From Bostrychus sinensis (taxonomy: Eukaryota > Chordata > Actinopteri > Gobiiformes > Eleotridae): DNA of 64,000 bases. A program made the position numbers and the translations under genes. The notes under the pieces are model-generated. The model ran no database searches. It had not been told where the DNA came from and saw only the letters and a program-made list of their open reading frames with translations. The stretch spans positions 23,784,026 through 23,848,025 of the forward strand of contig CM036254.1 of NCBI GenBank assembly GCA_020698575.1, read 5' to 3'. Below, piece after piece: positions 1-13,600 of this stretch. The first letter of the stretch is position 1. Each line of letters starts with the position of its first letter.

Positions 1-1656
1 ACAGTATAATATTAGGTAATGTTTTCAAATGAATTCGGAAGAAATAATTGTGGAATAAAACTGGCTCCAGTGTACACTTTATGAGTGTTAATGAGAAAAT
101 GTCCTAAAATGTCTGAAGAAATACCCTGGGTAAGACCTTGAAATTGTCTTCGACACCCTATAATTTGTTTGTTTCTGGATTGCTTACTGCCATTGCTTTT
201 TACTCTTTAGGGCCTTTCACTCATATTATGAAAAAAGTATATTGTTTTCTAATGGTGTTTATGTGAGAATAGAAGTGTGTGAGGAAAGCAAAAGCTCCAC
301 TCCACAGGTAACCTCTCTGTCAGCCTAATTACAGCTGAAGCCCTGTCCAAATTCAGCCCTTGTTAGTTTTCAACAATAGCCTCTGGGGTGAAGTTGACTG
401 GCAGCTCATTACAATGCTAATGCAATATTGTAATTTCACTCCTGTGCTGTTTTGGAGCTTGCCATAAACAGTAGCAAACCTCTATAAATACAACTAGATT
501 GGGAAATGTTGTATCCTATTGGGTAATTGTGCTGTCAGATGGTCACAGTAAATCGTCCTTTTTCAGTCTAATTCAGAAGATCTCAAACCTTTCAGCGCAA
601 GCAGCAAGCCAGAAAATATGGTATATAACTAAGTATGAATAAGTATTTATAATGGACTAAAATAAGCCTAAACCAAGACAGAAGGAAAAAATAGGGATTA
701 AGGCTACAGGGCTACAGAACTACAGGTCGGCCTAATGTATGATTAAATCTAGAACTAAATTCAGGACCAAACTGTGCCTAAACCATGACTAATTCCTGGA
801 CTAAGAATTAGGTTTGTGGACCAATGTATTAGTGCATTATGCAGGAGGAAGTTGCTTATTTAACAATGAAGGTAATTTTCAAATACCCCCAGGCCCTGCT
901 AGTATTTTGGTAAAACTGGCCTACTCTCTATACAGCAATTCATCAGGTAATTTATTGAGAGCACCCCCTAGATAGCACTTTGATTGCATGTTCATTCCTC
1001 TGATTTAAAATGGTTTATACAAACTTTTTTTTTTTCTCTAAATGATGTAGGCAATTTGACTTGGCTCATTTAAACATTCACAATAGAAAAAAATAGAAGA
1101 GTGTTATGGTGTGCTAAATGGAGATTTATTTAGAGCCACATAGCTGCAGATTGTAATCAGGTGGTGAATTTGCTCAAGCAGAAAGTTGTGTGTAACTGAA
1201 GCTATCTCAATCTCGGCTGGATCAGTGTCCGCTCAGAAATGAGAGACCGAGATAAAATTCTTGCATTTTGCCCGACGCTAAAGAAATGTTATTTGTTCCA
1301 TTATTCTGCTTAGATATGGATATGGCGAGTAAGTGATGTCTGAATTAGGAGAGACATAACAGCGAGAAAGTGCCGATTTATCTGTTTAAACGGCCACATA
1401 TGCCTGCACAATAAAATGTCCTTGTAAAACACTAAAATTCATTCTAGTTTCTTTCCTTCTTATTGCCCACCTTTTCCTTAGCAACCAAAAATTCCATAAA
1501 GCCTCTGTCTCCGCTCTTATGTTTCTTTTAAATGGTATGGTGCTGCCAATGCCAGTATATGTAAAAAGATGATTTACCCTTAAAACCATTTCTAGTAAAT
1601 AGTATTGTGTAATGTTACCATGTTTAGCCCTGTTTAATCTGATTGTGTGTGTCCAG
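1..1656 (+). other. PACS-family intron sequence upstream of the first visible exon
   Basis: No exon recognised. A segment near 300-470 holds clustered homeodomain-type sites (TAATTACAG, TTACAATGCTAAT) and looks less AT-random than its surroundings; it may be a regulatory element, unproven. Confidence 0.4.
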
Positions 1657-4600
1657 GTGATGCAGCACCCGACAGACGGAGGCCAGATCCTGGGTCTCCA
1701 CAGTAACGTGAAGGAGGCTCCAGTTCGAGTGGCCGAGATCAGCGTGTTCTCACTCTCCAGCCAGCCCATCGATCATGAGGACGGCAGCGGTCAGGCCGGC
1801 CGCAAGACCAAAACATCAGGTGGGTGTGAGGTCACTGGGAGAGGCCGCATCGAACCAAGATGTATAATTGTTAACTAATTGAATTCATCTTTTTAATGTG
1901 TAAGGTTAAAAGGTTTAAAGTGTAGAAGCAACAAATTATTGCAAACATGATAAGGAATAGTCAATTACAGGGTAGCCCCAATTTCTTAAAAGCATTAAAT
2001 AGGTATTAAAATAGGTATTAAATTTGATTTAAATCTTGTTAAAATCAAGGCCTTTGAAGTATTAAATATTATGAGAAGGTATTTGTTTTGTTTCAGTTTT
2101 GTTCATCTAGGTCTTGAAATTTGTCAAAACATATTAATATTACAAAAAAGTAGAGTTACCACAATAACAAAATACATATTTATTAAAGAAAGAAAGAAAG
2201 AAATATCTTTAAAATGCATGATTCATTTTTTTTTTCATAATTTTTAATGCAGCACTGGAGTTCTTTCATCTCTGTTAGACTTTAAAATAAACTTTCAGAG
2301 GGTAGTATGCATAAATCCTTTGATTCATACAGATTATTGTTCTGTTGTTAATGATGCTGACATTAAATGTCATTCTACGTGGCTTTAAAATGTCTTAAAA
2401 AGGTTTTAAATGTCACAAGACAAAACCTGGAGCTACCCTGAATTAGGTACTACCGTAATAAAATAAATAGAGATGGATGCAATTTCTGACTACATTTTTA
2501 AAAACATAGCTCCGGAGGATCTACTACAAAAGCACCTCTGAATAGTCTTAATAACAAAAGGGGTCTAAGTAAGGGATTGGTTTGATTTCAGACTAAACTA
2601 AAGCCAAAAATGGAAGAAGCGACTATCACATGCCATAACAAGTCACACAAGTGGGTGTAAGCGTAGATGGGCAGGTGGGTGTGTCCTTGCACAGGGTGTG
2701 GCAGGGGATTGGCTATGGGGACTTGGCTGCTGGACCAATCAAAACTAGAGTTGCAATATCAAGAAGCCAATCACTTAAGAGCAGGCCACTTATCATGATG
2801 AGAGCTCATACAAAGAAATGTACATAAAACAAAGACACCATACTGAGGTCTCAACACCGTGTAATGCATTTGAGGGGAGCTTGGGTCAGCCAGAATAGTG
2901 GGCATCCTTTCTGTGGGACATGCCTGTGCCCACATCCAAAATCCTGGGTATAATTTGAGCCTCCGCCCTCTCTTCCCTTCACCACATGGCTTTTATTTCC
3001 CAAGTGAGGACACGGTAAACTGTATTAGACCCAGGCCAAGTTCGTGGCCAAGGATATGTTATTCTCTTCAGCCATGGTAGTAATGTTGATTTGAGGAACG
3101 AACAGATGTTGGGGCTATTACCTTACACCGCTCTAATTCTGGGAGAGAGGGGAGCAGGCCTGGACCGATCCCTCCATGTTCTGGATGTTATTAAGAGGCC
3201 ACTCCAACATAACAGATGAGCTCATAGTCCAAGTATTAAACTGGTGTCACTACCAAGAAAAGAGACATGTTGTTTATCTTTCTCCTCTCTTTAATAATAT
3301 CCATATCGGACAGGAAGGCAGGATGTTTTAAAGGCAGAAAGGAAGTAGTCGTAAAGTGATATCCCACCTGAACGCCTGTTAGGTGTCCAACTGTGAAATC
3401 TACCTGGATAGGAAAGGAGTTTCTCACAGATAGATACAAGATCTGCCAATACAAAGGATGTAGCAGTAACAGTACTCTTGTAAACATTGGCAAACGACAG
3501 ACAAGGGTTCAGTCAGATCGGACAAAATGTATTATTGACAACTCAATATAGTTTACAACCCCTCTAGATGAATGCTCACAAAACACTTTTCATTGCTATA
3601 GATTACTATGAAATTCCAGCGAGGTTGTTAAAATGCAAAGAGGATTTGTTAAGCATAATTCCCATTTGTGTAGCTAAGTAGCTAGCTGCAGTTTGGCTAA
3701 ACTCACACTTCAATTAGTTTTCCATACTTATTTATTTATTTATTTATTTTACAGTTTTATTTAATTAAAACAGTATTTAAGCTTCAAATAAGTTGAACAT
3801 TGACACTATTCATCCTCTCCATGGGCCCTGATCCACTAGTTGAGAACCACTAGGCTAAGTAATGTGTAAAAAGTCTTAATGTTTATTACTATTTATTTAA
3901 TTTTCCATCCCTAAATCTTTATTACACAAAAATACATCATTTTTATTTACATGTCCTAGTTCAGTGTTATCTTGACCAGTTTCCCCTGCAGCAGATTATG
4001 ACTTCCTCTCAGCAGGAATGTATGTGATTGAAAACAGTTGGGTTTGCTCTAATAAAACATTGACCTTGTATCCGTCCATTTTAAGGCCAGTGTGTTAACT
4101 TTATTTTGTCACAGTAAGGAGAAGTGTTTGTGGGAAACTGTCTGGAGCTGTCTGCCTCAGTTTGACACAGTCCAGACTGACACATCTGTTTTCATTATGA
4201 TTTTTTCCCCTGTGTTTGTGGTGCTCACCTCAGACCGCTCCCCAGACATGGACAACTATTCTGAGGAGGACGATGACAGCTACTCGTCGGAGCAGGAAGC
4301 CAGTGATGACGCTGTTCACGGCCAGGTCAGTGTCGACAAATATACACAACTGTATGACTCCAAATTGATTTAAAAACTGCAGTGATTACCTGCTTTTAAA
4401 ATGTGTTAGCATGAGGTCCTTATACAGTAGAGTGCTATTGTGTCCAATTTAGATTGCTATTAAAAAGTTCAACCCTCATTACAAGAATTAAATATGGTCA
4501 CAAGTAACACAAACACTGTTCCTTTTTTAAAGTTTTCTCTGCCTTCCAGTCTGGTTTTGTTATTTGGCATTTTTGCCTTTTAACAAAATAAAAAAAATAT

Positions 4601-7600
4601 ATATATGATTCAAATCATAGCACAGTACTGTATGTTTATACTGTTGTCTGTCATTTGGTTTTATTATTTAGATGGCTTTAGCATAGCATATTTTGATCTG
4701 ATTAACTTCAGACAAGAACATACAAATACAGAAAACATTACTACAAAACCTACTGAGTCATGATTATATAGGGCCATTTATATGGCTACTGGTAAAGAGA
4801 TTTCACCTCCTGTTAGTTTTCAACTGTCTACATTTGTTCAAAACCATACACAGTAAATGTATAGACTATTTACTGCTATTTACTGAGTCTCAGACTAAAC
4901 ATTATAGTCTATGTTGCCTGTTCAGTGATACAATTATCTAATGTTTTTTTAAATGGGACTTTCTCCTAACCTTAGGATCTTTACGATGAGGACGATGAAG
5001 TGAGGAAGCCGAAGAAGGCGCGGCGGAAAATGATACGGACCACGTCCATGACCAGGGTACGTTTTTGTCCCTCTCGAAGTTTTATGGTTGACAATCATTT
5101 ACCCTCAGCATAACCTTCCAATACCTGTGTTTGTTATTGGACAAGCTTTTAAGGGAAAGAGCACATCATGTTCTCTTTGCCTAAACCATTAGTAAGACGT
5201 GGATGAGCATGTAAATGAATGCTGTGGGTCCACTGGACTGATTCTAATGGTCTTTGTGAATGAGTAATCCAGTGGCCAGTTAGAGAGCCCATAAACAACA
5301 GTCCAAGCAACAGTCATGCCAATTTAATCTCGACAGCTATTGCCTCTCACTGTGTGCTGTAATTAAGTATTGTTTCTATTTGTATAGCAACCCAACTTCA
5401 AGCAGAAGTTTGTGGCTTTGTTGAAGAGGTTCAAAGTTACAGATGAGGTAAGTGGTGAAAAATACTTTTGCTTTAATTAAGCCCTGAGAGAATAGTGAGG
5501 TTGATAGGGTGTCTAATATTTTCTACAATTTGGCTTTAATCAAGCTATTTCTAAGTTATTTGTAAAAGCCATTCTGCCTCCAGTCATGAAAAACAAATCT
5601 AATTTTAAAGTGACAGTCCAGTATTTAGTAGAAGAAATGTAAACGCAAATATATGCCGAGAGGTGTTAACACATTCTCAGTTTGGAGAAGCAGACAGACA
5701 ATAAGACCAGAAAAAATACACAACTAACAAGGGCACAGTATTGACAGAAACAAAACCTTTGATCCAAATCAGACAAATATAATGTCATTGGAAATTTAAA
5801 CAAAGTAGTAAAAAGGGAACTTTAAAACTGCTAGATCTTTAAAAATAACAAACCAACCCTGCTAGTCTTAAAGGTTAATATTACTTGAGCTGAACTGGTA
5901 TTAGTAAAATTACCCTTATAAATATTAATAACATATATAACATCCAAATGCTGTATATGTGATACACTATCCCATACTTAACTATCCCTTTTAACAAGAA
6001 GAAACAACATACTGTCATTGCTTATGTAAAGTCTGTCACAGTAAAAATATAATTTTGTGTCTGTGCTCATATATAAATACTTTGTCAGTGGGAGTCATTT
6101 GTACACTGAATCCATTAGCGACCTTATTGTGTACCATTTAATCTAATGATAAATGTGGGCTTGTACTTGGCCTATTTATCCTCTTGTTGTTCTCGGCTGA
6201 AGTGCAGGATGAATGTTTCCGAGGATTGTACATAATAGTGTATAATCAGGTCATGGGCAGGACGTGCACCATTTTGTATGCATCAGGTAAAACTGTCCAT
6301 TAGTACATAATCTGTGCCTTTATAATGATAATAATTACCTCTGAACTGTGCAGTCTATGAAAGTGAGATGTTCAGTTCCCTGAGGCTTGTGTGGTTTCTA
6401 AATCTCTAGATTACATCTATAAATGTCCAGTTGAAAAAAGATTATACCTTAGCTCTCTTTTAACAACTGGTGGCAGTACACCTACAGTATTTGCCAGTGA
6501 ATTTTGAAATACAAACAACAATCTCTAAAGCTACAACGTAATTTTCAAGATTCAAAGTGTTTATTGTTGTCATATTATGCACTATATGGTAAGGCAGCAT
6601 ACAATAGAAATATAACTGCAGAAATATAAACTATGTACATATTTGTTAAGATAAGTACAACATCAGCTGTATGTACAACAGTCAGTAATGAGTCTACAAT
6701 ACATACAATACATGATATACCATATTTTGCATTACTGGTATAATTAAATAAGGAGGAGGGAAATTTAAGGCATATTTTATTTTAATTACAGTAAATTTGG
6801 GCACAATATTAAGTACTCCTATACTAAGAAGAAAGTGATCATGATCCCATTGATCTCTAGTACCATACATAGTCACCAAATGTTTCAGTGTTCTAAAGTA
6901 TTCTTAACCTTCCAATTTTGGTTAGCCATTTACCGCTACTGATTGGAAATATGCAGTACTTTATCTTGCTTACCTTAACTAGAGTAGGGAAGCTCATACT
7001 GTATACCACTATATTTAAGCCTAGAGGATGCATTAGATATGCTGTAGCTAAAAGATAAAACAAATGGTGGTCAAGGACCTAGTCTAAGGCCTACTATAGA
7101 TATTTTAATTTATTTTAATTTGCAATAAACCTGTGCACCACGTCAAAACTAATAAAAATACTACTAAAAAGACTAAAAAGTGATTATTGCCCCACTGATT
7201 TGGACAATATGACTGCCACCATAAATAGAGCCACAAACCTTTTCAAAGATGTCTTGACCCTGTGCTAGGCATACACTTCTTCTTTTTCTTAATATGTATT
7301 ACATATTATGACATTATTATATTATTACATATTATTATTATTATATCTAAATACATCAACTACAGGGGACCCAAATTTCCTTTGAGAGTGAAGAGGAAAG
7401 GGCATACTAAAGTCTTACCACTTAAGCTAACATGATGCATTAAAATTACTACTTTATGAGTTATTTTTTTTAGAGTAGCCTAAAGATAACTAATAACAGT
7501 GACCTAGGGCATTTGCACTGTACTACAAACTGACATATGTCCAGCTGTAACAGAATTAACTCATATTTAGATGTAGGCTATAGACTGGATAGTGGTTTGC

Positions 7601-10600
7601 AGTGCTTTTTATCGCTCTATCAACAATAGGTAACAGTAGACTTACTGTATGTGTGAGACTTAACCTAGCTGTTCATCAAAAAGCCTTTGGTTCAGTAGAG
7701 GATGTTTCTGGAAGCTCCAGGTGGTGATCTTTTATCACGTTCTGCCTCTAATCCCTTCCCTGTGTCGGGCCAGTGCCGGGCCGCAGCTCTATAAATACAT
7801 AGGCCACAGGAGGAGGAGGAGGAGGGAGAGGGGCAGACTGTTTATCTGCCTCCTGCCAGCTTCTGCACTTATGGAGTGGCATTAATCACCTGATTAGTCC
7901 ACAAGCCTGCCTGTGTGCAGCTCCTATGATATACCTCCCCACAGAGCAGCCGGCAGATCAAACCTGAGCTCTTAGCAATCATCTAGCACTCACTTACCTT
8001 TAATTGACCTGCTTAGGATCAAGGCAGGGATATATTTATACTACATACCTCTCATTTTAATGTTTTTTCCATTTGTTCTCATTTTTACTTAAACTCCATT
8101 AGCAAAGGATCAGCCAATATGCACAACCAATCACTTAACACAGCACTTATTTACTAGTGGCTGTAATTTCTAATCCATTATTAGCACACTGTACTGACGT
8201 GTTGATGAAATGTTTAAGCCAGTGTTCTGCCCCTGGGGGCTTGACTAGATTACATCCACAAATGTCCAATTGTAAAAGGACAAAATAATAAATATAGTTA
8301 AAACCAGAAGTTTACATACATTGTATAAAAAGACACATAACCCTTTTTTATCTCACTGTCAATTAATCTCACTGTTAATGTCAACTCAATAGAAAATCTG
8401 TGGGCAGAGCTGAAAAGGTGTGTATGAGGAAGAAGGCCTACAAACCTGACTCAGTTACACCAGTTCTGCCAGGACGAATGGGAGAAAATTACATCAAACT
8501 ATTGTATGAAGCTTGTGGAAGGTTTCCCAAAACGTTTGATTCAAGTCATGCAGTTTAAAGGCAATGCAGCCAAGAAGTAAGGGGATCTATTGAAACGTCT
8601 GACTCTGACCAAAATAATAAAAAAATCTAAAAAAAAAAAATCTCTCCTTATTCTGGTATTTAGAAAAAATAAATAATTTTGATCATTCTTGCTGACCTAG
8701 AACATAAGCTGTTTAGTCTCATTTGTCAGATAGTGAGAAAAAACATGGTTTTGTGTCTTTTTATACAGTCTAAGTAAACTTGTGGTTTCAACTGTATTGG
8801 CGTGGATCCAGATCACTGTTAAGTTAACCAAGAGTGTTCTAAGGAATTCTGTACCACTTTTAGATATAGATCAAAGATACTAACCTCACTTAATGAAGGA
8901 AAAACTTATTAGTTTAAATAGATTCCATTGTGAGATATGAAGGTTTTGTCGCCCAATAAGCATTTACCCCTGAACTAGAAGATATGTGAGTTTTAAGTCC
9001 AGATCTGGGCATTATCTCTTTGCTATTGTGAGACAGGACCAGTGCCTTAGCAGTTTCAGATATTTCTTTTTTCCTTGTTTTGCAATTTTGTGTATTTTAG
9101 TACATTTATTTATACCCTTGTTTGTTTATATATCATTTCTTGACTGGTTATCTTCTTATGGCAGGTCTTGGATTCTGATCCCGTTGATCAGACCCAGGAA
9201 GTGGAGGAGGATCTGGACCTGCTGTACGACAGTCTGGAGGTGTACAACCAGAGCGACAGTGGGCCCGAGATGGAGGACAATGAGAGTGTACTGAGCACGC
9301 CCAAACCCAAACTCAAGTATGTATAAGACAAATCTTCAGGAAATTACTTCTAATGCCTCAAGATATATGATGTAATATCTTTAATAAAACAACCTTAGCG
9401 TCTTCAATAAATTCTGGTGTATTATTTATAAGCAGCATACTTACTACTAGTCTGTAGTGACAGAGAGACCCCATAGTCTCCTTTCTCGTACCATATTAAT
9501 ACAATGTAGACTGTGGATGAAAAAAAGATTTTTATTCACAATGACTTCATTTAAAATCAGAAACAGCTTATTGCCATTGGTGGAAAGTAACTAAATACAT
9601 ATAAAAATATAAGAAGTTATTTTTAAGAATGAGTAAAAGTATTTTTTTTTATCTCTGTGACAAAGCAGAGTAGTTGTTGTAGTGGTGGTAGAAGTAGTAC
9701 AGTAACAGTATTAAAAAAAAAAAAAAAAACTAATTCAGTCGAAATGATCAGTTGTGTTGAGAAAATGAGTTTCAAACATCTAAAAAGTTCCTAATATACT
9801 GTATATTAAATTGTCTTTTGTTGTCTTTTAGGCCATTTTTCGAGGGAATGTCTCACTCCAGCTCCCAGACTGAAATCGGAAGCATCCACAGCCACAAAAG
9901 CCAGCAGAGAGAGCTGTCCTGTCCTGTAAGTCTGTCACTTTATTAGGAAACCCTTTAGCTCCGCTGCTCAGACTCTGCATTTGGCCCATTGCTAGCTTTA
10001 AAAGGGCCTTTCTGTAAATAGTATTATGTAAAGGAAGAGCCCCTGGGCACTGTCAAAATGTCTAGCAACTCTGTGTGTGTTTATAGTGGTCCCCGGAGTC
10101 CCTTGGCCCATAATACGACAGGAGAGAAAATCCTGGGCATGAATGCAATGCAATCCTGAAGCACCCAGATAGGCATAGCATCGGGAGACTGCACTTCTTA
10201 CCCTATCCACCCCCACCAGCCCACTTGTATTTATAGGGACTGACACCAAATGACCCCTCTGCCGCCGTGAAGACACAAATAAGCCCCTCGGTCAAACACA
10301 AGAAGGGGTAGAGCAATTTCTATACCTCTGCTCTGAGATTTATGGCCCTTTGAAAACAACAAGGCCAGAGAAAGAGTAAGGCATTTTGACTTATGAGATA
10401 GGCAGCGCTGTTTATAAATATCTGAGAATCCATTTTAGCTTGTAATAAGAACGCCTGCAGCATTTCAGATGGCAGTAGCTCTACATTTTACCCTGTAAAT
10501 GTCGCCAGTTGAAATACATAAAGTTGTCGTGCAGGCAATGGTAATGCTTTTAATTTAGGCAACTTGTTAGAAAGTGCTCTTAAATACTTATAGTGAAGTT

Positions 10601-13600
10601 GAGTGTATTAGAAGAATTGTCTGCTAAAATGGTGACATATAAAGTGTACACAAGTTTTCGGACAGCTTTTAAAACTTCAGTTCTGCCTTATAGTGTGGGT
10701 CCACTGTGATTGTCTAATGAGCTTGAATGGATGCAGCAAAATGAAATAGCTTCCAGCTTTTTCATTATAATAATATACATTTAAAAGACCTAGGTTTTGG
10801 ATAGTAATATATCTATCATTTTAAAACATGTAAACATTATTTAGTTTGGCAGTAATTAAGCCAATGCAATGAACCCCTGATGTGTGAAAAAAAAAATCTA
10901 TTTTGATTGAAGGTTTGTATAAAGAAAGATATTGTACTAGTATAACATAGTGATTTTGTTAATGGCAACCAGTCTTTAATTTTTTATTTTTTTTTTACCA
11001 TGGGACAGTTACGATTTACTCTCTATGTATTCTTCTCTTTTAATAATTGACATTTAGCATTTTGTGTGTTTCTTTTGTAGACTGGAGACTTTCTGACCGT
11101 GGACAGATGTAAAGTGCAGGGAGGCCGGTATCAGGACGACAACATCAACGACACAACCACCGGGGTATGTTTCACGAACTCTTTTTCTTTCTTTCTTTTT
11201 TTTTTTTTTTGCTACTTCCCTTTGGGCATCTCTTTTGCAGATGTTATTTTCTATCAGCTTGAGTATCCTCCCACACATGGGTCCTAGCTATTTTCCAAGA
11301 AAGAGGAAAGGGTGGGAGCAAGTGCAGACAACCCAAACAGCACTGTCATCCATTATAGATCAGTGGAGCAGACAAGGCTGTATAAATCACCACTGATGAG
11401 GATCGAAAGAGCGTTGTTTGTGTTTGTTTGTTTGTTGTTGCTCTGTCAGGTCGGTCTAACCTTGTTCATCTAACGGATCTCACCCCCCTCTGAGTGGCAG
11501 AAGGGCTCTCACAGCACAAATCTAGACCGCTTCAAAACGAGAATCAAAAGCCACAGGAACAGTGTGTGTCTGCTCCCACCTGCTACTAGATCATGACTTT
11601 TTACTCTGGTCTGTCACGCCGAGCTGGCATCATTATCTGGCTTCAAACTCAGCCGCTAAACTCAATTATTCAATAGGCCAGCACCCCTCTGTCTGCCATC
11701 CTCTCCACCTAAGCAGTTTAAAGAGATAGGATTTTTTGTTGTGGTTCTGGCAGATTTTTTGATTGCTAATTTCTTCCATAAAATAGATAACTGTCAGCAT
11801 ATTTACAGTTTGGAGAAATGGGCATGAGAAATACTACAGAGCCTAAATCATCTATTGTAGCACATGGGGCTACTAAAATTTTGATTAACGACACCTAAAT
11901 CTTTGAATTGAGGCCCTGAATTTTGACATTGACATTGACTATTATTAGTAGCTTGTGTGGTTGTACTATAAACAAGGACCGGAGTAAAGAGCAGTCATCA
12001 TAAGTAATTGCATGTAAATAATTGCTTCAATACTAGTTTTTGTTATTTTTTCCCTTTGGATTTTTCCTTCAGGGGTCCACCACAAATCATTTGCCCCATA
12101 TAGGGCCAGATTTATCAAAGGTTTGCGTGCACGCTAACTGAATAAGATGCGCTAAAATTGGAGCAAACCCAGACGCAGTTGAGATTTGCGTGTCTTACAG
12201 GAGCAGAGTGAACGCAATGCAGATCTTGCTCCTATGACCTAATGAATCTGTAAACTGAGGCGTTCTTCCCAGAGTGCGCAAAATGGAAGCCAGTGAAAAT
12301 GCAAATTCATTCATTTACCGCCCGCAATATTTATCAAGGCTCACCATGACTTTGCTTGTGAAAATAGCGTATAAATTTAGCACGTTGGAGAAGGACGTGC
12401 TAATCTTTTGCACAGATATGGCTGCTGTGATTCATGTGAGACAAAGGAGAAGAAATGAAGAAATACGTAGGGTTAGAGTGTTTGCCACGCGTGCAGATCT
12501 GTTTGCCATAACAGATGAAAAAAATTATTCACCAGCACTTTCAGCTCTTGGTTAAATTTTTGCTTCCGTTTGTGTTCCACTTCCGCACCTTCCATGACGC
12601 AAAACAATACACGCAATGATTCCGTTTAAATAGTTCCGCCCCATCTGTTTGCACCTGTCACCGGCCATGAAGTTTGTCTTAGTAATTCACGCGCAACACG
12701 CCCATTAATAGCGGCCGCATATTTTCTCACTGCACTCGCAGTTTAGCACCCGTCTTAGTAAATATGGCCCATAGTGTATAATAATTTGAATATTGATTTT
12801 CCATTGGTTTTACACCAGATGCCCTCCCTGATGCAACACTCTCCATTTATCCAGGCCTGGGACTGGCACAAAGAGTATACTGGCTTGTGACCCCTTGTGG
12901 CTGGATTTCTTAGAATCATTGTTTGTTGTTCTAAAAGTTGGTTTTCTCTGGCCAAATTAGCAGCCTTACATAACAGAGAGGCATGCTGGGTAATTGCCAT
13001 TGCTCTTGTTTGCTTCTTCTCACTGTGCTGGGGTGTGCTGACAAATGCCTCAGTATCTCAGAGACATTTTACAAAATACAAGACTGTCCTTAATTATTTG
13101 CCACCAATGAACCCACTGCATTTAATACAGAATGTACTTATATCTAATCAGTCTATTCCTAGTATACCAGGACTTGACGCTGACTGTGCTGTATGACAAG
13201 CATCAGTAGTGACCTCCACAGTATTCTCGGTGGCTCATATTTTGCCCCCCTCCTGTTGGGTTTCAGGAGCCAGAGACTGACGACAGCGGTCCAGGGCAAG
13301 GCGAGGTGAGCAGCTGGGACATCAACACCGAGCGGATGACAAGCACAGTTGGAAAGCTTTGCAAGACCGAGTCCCAGAACCACATGTCTCCTAGGTACTG
13401 AATACATCTGCAAACATGCATACTCAATCATTTTGTTAGGATACTACATGCACATTCAAATCTGAGCTGCACAATATTAAGGATGCATGCAGTATTTTGA
13501 GTGTTTTTATTTTTTATTTAAGGACTATTTTATGACACACTTTATGCATATGTTTAATGCAAAGTAGACTTTTTTTAATTCAAATGGCTGCAGACTTTAA

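Noticed and set aside
6540..6700. SINE-like sequence (TTCAAAGTGTTTATTGTTGTCAT)
   Set aside because: Resembles common fish repeats but no ends, tail or second copy were found in the window.
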